Part shown: piece after piece, positions 56,483 through 64,000 of the stretch
How the letters are laid out: each line of letters starts with the position of its first letter
How positions within the stretch are numbered: the stretch's first letter is position 1
Assembly (NCBI RefSeq): GCF_001654455.1
Contig: NZ_CP015772.1
Location: 3,534,001-3,598,000 of the forward strand
Direction: 5' to 3'
DNA length: 64,000 nt
DNA from: Niabella ginsenosidivorans
GTDB taxonomy: Bacteria; Bacteroidota; Bacteroidia; Chitinophagales; Chitinophagaceae
The notes under the pieces: model-generated
What the model was told of the DNA's origin: nothing
Databases searched by the model: none
What the model saw: only the letters and a program-made list of their open reading frames with translations
Made by a program: the position numbers and the translations under genes

Positions 56483-57772
56483 ATGAAACCCCCGATAATG
56501 AATTTTTATAAATACCCTGCTCCTGAGCTTTGGCCGGAGATCTGTAAACGACCCTTACAGGAATTTCAGAAAATAATACCGGCTGTAAACAGCATTATAG
56601 TGGCGGTTCAGAAAAAGGGCGATGCTGCGCTGAAAACATTCAGCAAAAAATTTGACGGCGTTCAGCTGGAATCTTTAATCGTTACGGAAAATGAAGTAAA
56701 AGAGGCAACTGCCCTGGTGAGCGCCTCTTTAAAAACAGCCCTCAGGCAGGCAAAGAAAAATATTGAGGCCTTTCACCGTGCACAAAAAGAGGCCGCCCGT
56801 AAAATAGCTACGGCGCCCGGTATTGTTTGCTGGCGCGAAAGCAGGGCCATTGAAAAAGTAGGATTGTATATACCCGGAGGCTCTGCACCTCTGTTCTCTA
56901 CTGTTTTAATGTTAGGAGTTCCCGCACGTTTGGCAGGTTGTAAAGAGATTGTCCTGTGCACCCCCTGTAATAAAGAAGGGAAAGTGCACCCTGTCATTTT
57001 ATATGCCGCCGCTCTTTGTGGTATTACAAAAATCATTAAGGTGGGCGGGGCGCAGGCCATCGCCGCAATGGCTTATGGTACAGAAACGGTACCGGCTGTT
57101 TATAAGATCTTTGGTCCGGGCAACCAGTATGTTACTGCAGCAAAGCAGTTGGTGCAGAACCAGGTTGCCATTGATATGCCGGCCGGCCCCTCAGAAGTGC
57201 TGGTCATTGCCGATGAAACCGCCAACCCTGATTTTGTTGCGGCAGACCTGCTGGCACAGGCAGAGCACGGGCCGGACTCACAGGTGTTGCTGATTGCAAC
57301 GTCAGCATCCCTGATCAAAAAAACAGAGCAGGCTATTGCCGGACAACTGGAAACATTGCCCCGGAAAGAGATTACGGCAAAAGCATTAGCGCACTCCCGT
57401 ATGGTGCTGGTAAAGAACTGGCAGCAGGCCATTGCCCTTTCTAATTATTATGCCCCGGAGCACCTGATCCTTTCCGGCAAGGTGCCGGCTTCGCTGTTAA
57501 AGAACATCAGCGCCGCTGGCTCTGTTTTTATCGGTCACTATTCACCGGAAAGCGCGGGGGATTATGCAAGCGGCACCAATCATACCTTACCCACCAACGG
57601 GTATGCCACTGCTTACAGCGGTGTGTCGCTCGACAGCTTCTGCAAAAAGATCACCTTCCAGCAATTAAGCCGGCGCGGGTTGGAAAATATTGCAGACACC
57701 GTAATAGCAATGGCAGAAGCAGAAGGTTTACAGGCACACAGCAATGCCGTTAAAGTAAGAATCACAAATTAA
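56483..57772 (+). CDS. hisD: histidinol dehydrogenase
   Basis: The enzyme oxidises histidinol to histidine in two NAD-dependent steps. The 429-aa zinc enzyme has VGLYIPGGSAPLFSTVLMLG, GGAQAIAAMAYGTETVPAVY, KIFGPGNQYVTAAKQL and AEHGPDSQVLLI. The conserved His of YAPEHLILS and GSVFIGHYSPESAGDYASG are also present. Two in-frame ATGs (56483 and 56498) are possible. It is separated by 22 nt from hisG. Confidence 0.97.
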   Translation: MKPPIMNFYKYPAPELWPEICKRPLQEFQKIIPAVNSIIVAVQKKGDAALKTFSKKFDGVQLESLIVTENEVKEATALVSASLKTALRQAKKNIEAFHRAQKEAARKIATAPGIVCWRESRAIEKVGLYIPGGSAPLFSTVLMLGVPARLAGCKEIVLCTPCNKEGKVHPVILYAAALCGITKIIKVGGAQAIAAMAYGTETVPAVYKIFGPGNQYVTAAKQLVQNQVAIDMPAGPSEVLVIADETANPDFVAADLLAQAEHGPDSQVLLIATSASLIKKTEQAIAGQLETLPRKEITAKALAHSRMVLVKNWQQAIALSNYYAPEHLILSGKVPASLLKNISAAGSVFIGHYSPESAGDYASGTNHTLPTNGYATAYSGVSLDSFCKKITFQQLSRRGLENIADTVIAMAEAEGLQAHSNAVKVRITN

Positions 57773-57796
57773 GAATCAGCAATCACAAACAGGATC

Positions 57797-58873
57797 ATGG
57801 AATTTAATTTAGACAATTTAGTACGGGAAACTATAAAAGACCTGGCGCCCTACTCCACGGCCCGCCATGAGTTCAGCGGCGAGGCAAAAGTAATGCTGGA
57901 TGCCAATGAAAATGCAGCCGGCTCACCGGTTACACTGGATATTAACGAACGGCACGAACAGCTAAACCGTTATCCCGATCCCATTCAGCTCAAATTAAAA
58001 GAACGCATCAGCAACATCAAACGCATTCCTGTTGATCATATCTTTACCGGTAATGGCAGTGATGAGGCTATTGACCTGCTGATCCGTATTTTCTGTGAGC
58101 CGGGTTTTGACAATATTATTACCCTTCCGCCTACATATGGTATGTACAGTGTGGCAGCAGCCATTAATAATATAAAAGTAAAGGAAGTAGCCCTGGATGC
58201 GGATTTCCAATTAAACATACAGGGTATTGCAGACGCAATTGACGACTATACCAAGATCATTTTTATTTGCTCACCCAACAATCCAAGCGGCAACAGCATC
58301 ATTCGCCAGGATATAGAGATCATCCTGAACAATTTCGACGGCATCGTGGTAGTGGATGAAGCGTATATTAACTATGCCCGGCAAAAAACATTATCCCTGC
58401 AGTTAATGGACTACCCGAACCTGGTAGTATTGCAAACGCTCTCCAAAGCCTGGGGGCTGGCGGCATTGCGCCTGGGGATGGCATTTGCCGGCAAAGAGAT
58501 CATCCGGCTGATGAATAATGTGAAATATCCGTATAACATAAATATTGCCACACAGGAACTGGCATTAAAGGCATTGCAAAATGTTGAACAGGTAAACGGA
58601 TGGATCCGCGATACCATTGCTCAGCGCGAACTGCTGGCGGATGCATTAAAACAAATGGACATTACGCGCAAGGTCTATCCCTCAGATGCCAACTTCCTGC
58701 TGGTGCAAATGACCGGGGCCAATGAAATTTTCGGATACCTGCAGCAAAAAGGCATCATTGTGCGGAACCGGAGCAACGTTCCGGGATGTGAAGATTGTTT
58801 ACGTATTACTATTGGCACCGAAGAGGAAAACCATATTTTAATAGAAGCATTAAAAGCATACTGTGAGAAATAA
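57797..58873 (+). CDS. hisC: histidinol-phosphate aminotransferase
   Basis: This PLP enzyme transfers an amino group from Glu to imidazole-acetol phosphate. The 358-aa product has [49 protein letters not shown], and the PLP lysine in [15 protein letters not shown]. It follows hisD after 24 nt. Its last codons lie beside the start of hisB (4-nt gap with the ATG chosen). Confidence 0.97.
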   Translation: MEFNLDNLVRETIKDLAPYSTARHEFSGEAKVMLDANENAAGSPVTLDINERHEQLNRYPDPIQLKLKERISNIKRIPVDHIFTGNGSDEAIDLLIRIFCEPGFDNIITLPPTYGMYSVAAAINNIKVKEVALDADFQLNIQGIADAIDDYTKIIFICSPNNPSGNSIIRQDIEIILNNFDGIVVVDEAYINYARQKTLSLQLMDYPNLVVLQTLSKAWGLAALRLGMAFAGKEIIRLMNNVKYPYNINIATQELALKALQNVEQVNGWIRDTIAQRELLADALKQMDITRKVYPSDANFLLVQMTGANEIFGYLQQKGIIVRNRSNVPGCEDCLRITIGTEEENHILIEALKAYCEK

Positions 58874-58877
58874 GAAA

Positions 58878-60017
58878 ATGAAAAAAGTATTATTTATTGA
58901 CCGGGACGGCACATTGATTTATGAAGCGCCTCCCACCTATCAGCTGGACGCTATTGATAAGATCACCTTTTACCCCGGCATGTTTACCTGGCTGGGCAAA
59001 ATTGCCAAAGAAATGGATTTTGAGCTGGTAATGGTAACCAACCAGGATGGTTTGGGAACGGAGAAATTTCCTGAAGCTACTTTCTGGCCTGTTCAAAACC
59101 TGGTTATGCGCAACCTGGAAGCGGAAGGCATTCATTTTTCTGAAGTATTTATCGATAAAACCTTTCCGGAAGAGCAGGCACCTACCCGCAAACCGGGAAC
59201 CGGTATGCTGACAAAATACATTAACAATCCGGATTATGATCTGGCTGGCTCCTTTGTGATCGGTGACCGCATCACAGATATTCAGCTGGCTAAGAACCTG
59301 GGCTGCAAAGGCATCTGGCTGAACCAGGATGAAGCTCTGGGCGCAACGGAAATTACTGATACAATAAAAGAGCTGGAACCTGTTATTGCATTAAAGACCA
59401 CCGGTTGGCAGGAGATTTATGCATTGCTGCAACTGAAAACAAGAGTTGTGGAGTATGAACGCAATACCAATGAAACAAAAATAAAGATCCGTATCAACCT
59501 GGATGGAACCGGGCAGTGCTCCATTGATACCGGCCTGGGTTTTTTTGATCATATGCTGCACCAGCTGGGCCGTCACAGCGGTATGGATTTAAGTATTGAA
59601 ACAAAAGGCGATCTGCATATAGATGAGCATCATACTATAGAAGATACAGCCATTGCACTGGGCGAAGCACTGGGTATTGCACTGGGCAATAAAGCAGGCA
59701 TTGAACGATATGGCTTTTATTTACCGATGGATGACGCACTGGTAAAGGTGGCGCTTGACTTTGGCGGCCGTTCCTGGCTGGTTTGGGACGCAACTTTTAA
59801 ACGTGAAAAGATCGGGGAAATGCCTACTGAAATGTTCTACCATTTTTTTAAATCATTCAGTGACGGTGCAAAAATGAATCTGAACATTGAAGCAGAAGGT
59901 GAAAACGAACATCATAAAATTGAAGCCATTTTTAAAGCACTGGCAAAAGCCATCAAAATGGCCATCAAAAGAACACCGGGCAATGACCAGCTGCCCAGCA
60001 CAAAAGGATTCATCTAA
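58878..60017 (+). CDS. hisB: bifunctional histidinol-phosphatase / imidazoleglycerol-phosphate dehydratase
   Basis: The N-terminal HAD-type phosphatase (about 1-165) has the DxDxT-type [19 protein letters not shown] and [17 protein letters not shown]. The C-terminal IGP dehydratase (about 190-379) has [20 protein letters not shown] and the metal motifs [11 protein letters not shown] and [14 protein letters not shown]. The two reactions are non-consecutive steps of the pathway. The start ATG 58878 lies 4 nt after the hisC stop. An earlier GTG at 58863 would overlap hisC, adding MRNKK. Confidence 0.97.
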   Translation: MKKVLFIDRDGTLIYEAPPTYQLDAIDKITFYPGMFTWLGKIAKEMDFELVMVTNQDGLGTEKFPEATFWPVQNLVMRNLEAEGIHFSEVFIDKTFPEEQAPTRKPGTGMLTKYINNPDYDLAGSFVIGDRITDIQLAKNLGCKGIWLNQDEALGATEITDTIKELEPVIALKTTGWQEIYALLQLKTRVVEYERNTNETKIKIRINLDGTGQCSIDTGLGFFDHMLHQLGRHSGMDLSIETKGDLHIDEHHTIEDTAIALGEALGIALGNKAGIERYGFYLPMDDALVKVALDFGGRSWLVWDATFKREKIGEMPTEMFYHFFKSFSDGAKMNLNIEAEGENEHHKIEAIFKALAKAIKMAIKRTPGNDQLPSTKGFI

Positions 60018-60075
60018 AACCCAGCCAACCTCTCAAAGGAAGGTATAAAATTATCAACTGTTAACAATTGTAAGA

Positions 60076-60720
60076 ATGAATGGACATATTCAAAATACAA
60101 ATGGCTCAAACGCCCCTTCTCCTGTGGGGAAGGGGGATGGGGTCGTCATCATAAAATACAATGCAGGCAATATCCGGTCGGTATTGTTCGCACTGGAGCG
60201 GATCGGGGTCCGGGCCACCGTAACAGATGACCCGGAAGCCCTACAGGCGGCCGATAAAATCATCTTCCCCGGTGTGGGCGAAGCCAGCACGGCCATGAAT
60301 TACCTGAAGGAACGCAAGCTGGATCTGCTGATCCGGAACGCGCGGCAGCCCCTGCTGGGCATCTGCCTGGGAATGCAGCTGCTATGTGCCCATAGCGAGG
60401 AAAATGACACCCAATGCCTGGGCATTTTTGATGTGCCTGTAAAAAAATTCATCAGCACGGAATTGAAGATCCCGCAAATGGGATGGAATACCATTCATAC
60501 AAAGGAAAGTGCATTATTCAGAAATGTACCGCAGGATACCTGGTGCTATTTCGTACACAGCTATTATGCAACGCTGAATCCTGAAACCATTGCTACAACA
60601 AGCTATGCAACGGACTTCAGCAGCGCCCTGCATAAGGATAATTTTTATGGCGTTCAGTTCCACCCGGAAAAAAGCGCTGATGCGGGCGCACAAATATTAA
60701 AGAATTTTTTAGACCTTTGA
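60076..60720 (+). CDS. hisH: imidazole glycerol phosphate synthase, glutamine amidotransferase subunit
   Basis: HisH supplies ammonia to HisF. The class I glutaminase triad is complete: Cys97 in GICLGMQLL, and His196 and Glu198 in QFHPEK. The usual start is at VVIIKYNAGNIRSVL. Here the frame begins 22 codons earlier (ATG 60076), with a low-complexity stretch made of a REP-like palindrome (60113-60135). GTG at 60124 is an alternative start. Its neighbour upstream is hisB (58 nt). Confidence 0.95.
   Translation: MNGHIQNTNGSNAPSPVGKGDGVVIIKYNAGNIRSVLFALERIGVRATVTDDPEALQAADKIIFPGVGEASTAMNYLKERKLDLLIRNARQPLLGICLGMQLLCAHSEENDTQCLGIFDVPVKKFISTELKIPQMGWNTIHTKESALFRNVPQDTWCYFVHSYYATLNPETIATTSYATDFSSALHKDNFYGVQFHPEKSADAGAQILKNFLDL
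60113..60135. repeat. REP-like palindrome inside the 5' part of hisH
   Basis: CCCCTTCTCC (60113-60122) and GGGGAAGGGG (60126-60135) form a stem with one G-T pair around a 3-nt loop. It is followed by GATGGGG, in the style of intergenic repeats. It has been captured in the coding frame. Confidence 0.6.
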
Positions 60721-60748
60721 GCAATTGAAGAACACTAAAAAATAAACA

Positions 60749-61588
60749 ATGGCACCCCAGCAGACAAAAGAAACCCTTCATGCCAAAGGTCCTGAAATTG
60801 CGATCTATACAGAAGACTTTAAAAACGAATATATATCGCTTACGGACATTGCGCGGTATAAGAGCGATGAGCCCTTTATAGTCATCAACAACTGGATGAG
60901 AGGAAAAGACACGATCCAATTTATAGGATTATGGGAGCAATTGCATAATAAAAATTTTAAACCTATCGAATTCGATAGGTTTAAAAAAGAAGCGGGCTTT
61001 AATGCCTTTACCCTCTCTCCCCAAAAATGGATTGAGGCAACGAATGCGATTGGTATTATTTCCAGATCCGGCAGGTATGGAGGCACTTTCGCGCACTCGG
61101 ATATTGCTTTTGAATTTGCTTCCTGGGTTTCCCCTGAATTTAAGTTATACATTATAAAAGACTATAAACGGCTAAAGAACGAAGAGAACAGCCGGCTTTC
61201 TTTAAACTGGAACTTAAACAGGACCATCTCAAAGCTTAATTACCGCATTCATACCGATGCCATTAAAGAAACCATCATCCCCAAAAGTATTACGAAAGAA
61301 CAGGCGGCCATTATCTATGCCCATGAAGCCGATGTATTAAATATGGCATTATTCGGCATTACCGCTAAACAATGGAGGGATCAAAATAAATCATCAAAGG
61401 GCAATATAAGAGACCTGGCAACAATAGAACAGCTATTGGTTCTGGCCAACCTGGAAAGTCTGAATGCTGAATTCATCAGGATGGGGATGCCCCAAAATGA
61501 ACGGTTAATAAAGCTGAACCGAACTGCTATCTGTCAGTTAACTTCTTTACTAAAAAACAACACAACCAATCAAATAGACAAACGATAA
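60749..61588 (+). CDS. KilA-N domain DNA-binding protein inserted in the his operon
   Basis: The 279-aa product starts with MAPQQTKETLHAKGPEIAIY. A KilA-N domain spans about residues 25-140: ISLTDIARYKSDEPFIVINN, LSPQKWIEATNAIGIISRSG, then FAHSDIAFEFASWVSPEFKL. The C-terminal half (about 150-279) is helical with unclear family. KilA-N proteins are known from phages and accessory loci and are presumed DNA binding. It starts 28 nt after hisH, and its TAA touches the ATG of hisA directly, so it is co-transcribed. It has no known place in histidine synthesis. Confidence 0.88.
   Translation: MAPQQTKETLHAKGPEIAIYTEDFKNEYISLTDIARYKSDEPFIVINNWMRGKDTIQFIGLWEQLHNKNFKPIEFDRFKKEAGFNAFTLSPQKWIEATNAIGIISRSGRYGGTFAHSDIAFEFASWVSPEFKLYIIKDYKRLKNEENSRLSLNWNLNRTISKLNYRIHTDAIKETIIPKSITKEQAAIIYAHEADVLNMALFGITAKQWRDQNKSSKGNIRDLATIEQLLVLANLESLNAEFIRMGMPQNERLIKLNRTAICQLTSLLKNNTTNQIDKR
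60955..60986. repeat. 32-bp perfect palindrome in the KilA-N coding sequence
   Basis: TTTTAAACCTATCGAA and its exact reverse complement meet at GAATTC in the centre. The palindrome encodes residues about 69-80 (NFKPIEFDRFKK). It could form a strong RNA hairpin or serve as a binding site. Confidence 0.75.
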
Positions 61589-62311
61589 ATGGACATCATA
61601 CCCGCAATAGATATTATAGAAGGCAAAGCCGTACGGCTAAGCAAAGGAGACTACAGCCAGAAAAAAATATACAACGAGCATCCCCTGGAAGTAGCGCAGC
61701 AGTTTGAGGATACCGGCTTAAAACGCTTACATCTTGTAGACCTGGACGGTGCTAAGGCCGGCCGTGTTACCAACTGGAAGGTACTGGAAACCATTGCCGG
61801 TAAAACCAGCCTCATCATCGACTTCAGCGGAGGCATCAGCAGCGAAAAGGACGTACAGATCACCTTCAATTCCGGTGCTGCTTACGCTGCCGTAGGCAGT
61901 ATGGCAGTTAGGAAGCCCGTGGTGTTCCAGGATTGGCTGACCGCTTTCGGGGTTGAAAAATTCATCCTGGGCGCAGATGTGCTGGATGAAAAAATAATGA
62001 TCAAAGGCTGGACAGAAGCAACAGAGATTAATATTTTTAATTTCCTTAAACATTACCGTACCAAGGGCCTGCAGCAGTTCTTTTGTACAGACATCAGTAA
62101 GGACGGCCTTTTGCAGGGCAGCTCCAATGATCTTTACAGGAAAATTCTTGACGAAATAGAAGGCTTAAAGCTCATTGCCAGCGGTGGTGTCAGCTGTATA
62201 AAAGACCTGGAAGAGCTGAGCGCCATAGGCTGCAGCGGAGCCATAGTAGGCAAGGCAATCTATGAAAACAGGATCAGCCTAAAAGAGCTGACTCATTTTC
62301 ATAATAAATAG
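61589..62311 (+). CDS. hisA: ProFAR isomerase (phosphoribosylformimino-5-aminoimidazole carboxamide ribotide isomerase)
   Basis: This (beta/alpha)8 barrel isomerase makes the substrate of HisF. Catalytic Asp8 is in IPAIDIIEGK. VDLDGAKAG, DFSGGISSEKDVQITFNSGA, CTDISKDGLLQGSS and ASGGVSC are the family motifs. The length is 240 aa. Its ATG directly follows the stop of the KilA-N gene. A 99-nt gap separates it from hisF. Confidence 0.96.
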   Translation: MDIIPAIDIIEGKAVRLSKGDYSQKKIYNEHPLEVAQQFEDTGLKRLHLVDLDGAKAGRVTNWKVLETIAGKTSLIIDFSGGISSEKDVQITFNSGAAYAAVGSMAVRKPVVFQDWLTAFGVEKFILGADVLDEKIMIKGWTEATEINIFNFLKHYRTKGLQQFFCTDISKDGLLQGSSNDLYRKILDEIEGLKLIASGGVSCIKDLEELSAIGCSGAIVGKAIYENRISLKELTHFHNK

Positions 62312-62410
62312 CAGCGCCTGAAATTTCTGATCTAAAATGAGGCCGGTTATTCAATAGATCAGCCACAGGAAAACAAAAATTTAAAGAAAACAACTAAATC
62401 AGCAATTAAA

Positions 62411-63166
62411 ATGCTCGCAAAACGAATCATTCCCTGTTTAGATATCAAAGACGGGCAAACCGTAAAGGGAACCAACTTTATAAACCTGCGCCACGCGGGC
62501 GACCCGGTGGAACTGGCGATGCGCTATTGTACTGAAGGTGCTGATGAATTGGTGTTTCTTGACATTACTGCAACGGTAGATAAAAGGAAAACCCTGTCGG
62601 AACTGGTGCGCAAAATTGCTACTCACATCAATATTCCTTTTACAGTGGGCGGAGGAATTAATTCGGTGGAAGATGTATCTGTGCTTATGGAAAACGGGGC
62701 CGATAAAATATCTGTTAACACATCGGCCGTTAAAAATCCGCAGCTGGTAAGCGATCTTGCAAAAAATTTCGGCAGCCAGTGCGTAGTGGTTGCTATTGAC
62801 ATCAAACTATTTGATGGCGTATGGAAAGTGGTAACCCATGGGGGTAGAACAGCAACAGAGCTGAACGCCACAGAATGGGCAAAGGAAGTAAGCCGGTTAG
62901 GCGCAGGAGAAATCCTGTTAACGTCCATGGAAAATGATGGCACAAAAAACGGGTTTGCCATTGACATAACAAGGGCGATCAGCGAAACGCTCCCTATTCC
63001 GGTCATTGCTTCCGGCGGGGCCGGCTCTATGGAACATTTCCGGGATGTGTTTCAAAAAGGAGCTGCTGATGCAGCACTGGCGGCCAGTATTTTCCATTTC
63101 CGGGAAATTGAGATCGGCACATTAAAAAACTATTTAAATAACAATCAGATTCCCGTCCGGTTATAA
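62411..63166 (+). CDS. hisF: imidazole glycerol phosphate synthase, cyclase subunit
   Basis: This (beta/alpha)8 barrel cyclase pairs with HisH to make imidazole glycerol phosphate and AICAR. Asp11 in [17 protein letters not shown] and Asp130 in VVAIDIKLF are present, as are [24 protein letters not shown] and [10 protein letters not shown]. The 251-aa length is normal. It is separated from hisIE by 54 nt. Confidence 0.97.
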   Translation: MLAKRIIPCLDIKDGQTVKGTNFINLRHAGDPVELAMRYCTEGADELVFLDITATVDKRKTLSELVRKIATHINIPFTVGGGINSVEDVSVLMENGADKISVNTSAVKNPQLVSDLAKNFGSQCVVVAIDIKLFDGVWKVVTHGGRTATELNATEWAKEVSRLGAGEILLTSMENDGTKNGFAIDITRAISETLPIPVIASGGAGSMEHFRDVFQKGAADAALAASIFHFREIEIGTLKNYLNNNQIPVRL

Positions 63167-63220
63167 TTTGCCGGCAGTTGAATTCTTATTATAAAACTCC
63201 GAAATTTTTAAATTCGCACA

Positions 63221-63811
63221 ATGATCAGTTTTTCAAAATATACAGATGGCCTGGCGCCGGTAATCATCCAGGACGCAGCTACGCAACAGGTGCTGATGCT
63301 GGGTTTTATGAACGAAGAAGCCCTGGAAAAAACAAAGCAGGAAGGAAAAGTAACCTTCTTCAGCCGCAGCAAACAACGCCTGTGGACAAAGGGAGAAACT
63401 TCCAGTAATTTTTTGCTGGTAAAAGAGATCTTACCGGATTGCGATAACGATACCCTGCTCATCAAAGCCGATCCGCAGGGCCCTACCTGTCATACAGGCA
63501 CTACAAGTTGCTTTGGAACGGCCAATGATACTTTTTCATTACAGCAACTGGAAAAAGTGATCCGCGACCGGAAAAACAACCCATCTGAAAAATCATATAC
63601 CGCTTCCTTATTTGCAAAAGGCATTAACAAGATCGCCCAGAAAGTAGGTGAAGAAGCCGTGGAAGTAGTGATCGAGGCAAAAGACGATAACCCCGGCCTG
63701 TTTTTAGGAGAAGCCGCCGACCTGCTGTTCCATTACCTGGTATTATTGCAGGCCAAGGGATTTGAGCTGAAAGATGTGCTTGGCGTACTGGAAGCAAGGC
63801 ATCAGCAATAA
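63221..63811 (+). CDS. hisIE: bifunctional phosphoribosyl-AMP cyclohydrolase / phosphoribosyl-ATP pyrophosphatase
   Basis: The N-terminal HisI (about 1-110) has LMLGFMNEEALEKT, FSRSKQRLWTKGETS and the Cys/His metal ligands in GPTCHTGTTSCF. The C-terminal HisE (about 115-196) has SYTASLFAKGINKIAQKVGE, then EEAVEVVIEAKDDN. It completes the pathway after hisG. It is the last gene of the operon, and no hairpin terminator is clear after it. Confidence 0.97.
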   Translation: MISFSKYTDGLAPVIIQDAATQQVLMLGFMNEEALEKTKQEGKVTFFSRSKQRLWTKGETSSNFLLVKEILPDCDNDTLLIKADPQGPTCHTGTTSCFGTANDTFSLQQLEKVIRDRKNNPSEKSYTASLFAKGINKIAQKVGEEAVEVVIEAKDDNPGLFLGEAADLLFHYLVLLQAKGFELKDVLGVLEARHQQ

Positions 63812-63891
63812 ACCTGCTTATACGAAACGGTCCTTATCCGGGCCATCGTGATTCCCGTATTAAAGGCCGGCATTCATCATGGTATCTTCTT

Positions 63892-64000
63892 TTATTTCCG
63901 CAAGATCCGGCAAAGGCTTTTTTTGATTACAGACCAGCGTTCTCTTGGATGATCTTCTTCGGGATTGAATTCATTGCCTCCGTATATTTCCTGCTTCTTC
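63892..64000 (-). CDS. possible C-terminal part of a gene running off the window
   Basis: On the minus strand, entering from the right edge, a frame reads EIYGGNEFNPEEDHPRERWS and stops at 63892-63894. The piece looks coding (acidic and aromatic), but it has only 36 codons, and a neighbouring frame continues in a protein-like way (PLPDLAEIKEDTMMNAGL), so a frameshift is possible. The family is unknown. Confidence 0.35.
   Translation of the reverse strand, partial: KKQEIYGGNEFNPEEDHPRERWSVIKKSLCRILRK

Overview
The window looks like a chromosomal segment of a Bacteroidota bacterium, most likely a Chitinophagaceae-type genome (inference). The evidence is promoters with the TAnnTTTG -7 element, A-rich starts without Shine-Dalgarno sequences, a SusD remnant, many secreted glycoside hydrolases and CarboxypepD_reg or TonB proteins, and a LytS/LytTR pair. 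Typical lineage genes such as GH92, GH97, GH109, DUF1801, DUF4268 and DUF6496 agree with this.

Layout. Positions 1-2916 hold a partial secreted protein and the glycolytic genes pgk and gap on the minus strand. Positions 3053-6505 hold tRNA-Glu, a broken IS1182-type transposase and a LytS/LytTR two-component pair. Positions 6506-13162 carry a decayed gene, a DUF4345 membrane protein, a dihaem cytochrome c and several secreted or lipoprotein genes of unknown role. Positions 13224-17930 are the remains of a polysaccharide locus: an esterase, a GH97 enzyme and a wrecked SusD gene. Positions 18180-23333 hold DUF1328, a SWIB-domain chromatin-like protein, DUF6496, an Fpg/Nei glycosylase, an SRPBCC protein, lipA and OsmC. 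Positions 23445-26996 hold a TonB siderophore receptor and a frameshifted ThuA gene. Positions 27178-33102 hold a minus-strand cluster of SRPBCC, DinB, VOC and DUF1801 genes facing a DJ-1/AraC regulator. Positions 33103-38657 are repeat-rich, with a lipoprotein hydrolase, a DPP-IV peptidase and an AAA/DUF4143 ATPase pseudogene between paired palindromic repeats. Positions 38681-52216 are a glycan and sugar region: GH109, GH2, lspA, a sugar isomerase-like protein, GH92, a PLP decarboxylase, a TSUP transporter, an SMP-30 protein and an esterase. Positions 52229-55199 hold small housekeeping genes, a polyprenol-phosphate glycosyltransferase and a DnaQ-like exonuclease.

Positions 55301-63811 are a complete histidine biosynthesis operon in the order hisG-D-C-B-H-(KilA-N)-A-F-IE, enough for all steps from PRPP and ATP to histidine. 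A leader region precedes it. It encodes a His-rich peptide (VHIHHHF) followed by mutually exclusive hairpins, which is a textbook transcription attenuator in form. A KilA-N domain gene carrying a 32-bp perfect palindrome sits between hisH and hisA with no spacer before hisA. A REP-like repeat has become part of the HisH N-terminus.

Gene decay is common here: the IS1182 transposase, the 6.8-kb ORF, SusD, ThuA, a SnoaL-like gene and the AAA ATPase all carry stops or frameshifts. Several dispersed REP/MITE-like repeats fill the intergenic gaps. No CRISPR array, prophage or integrase was seen.
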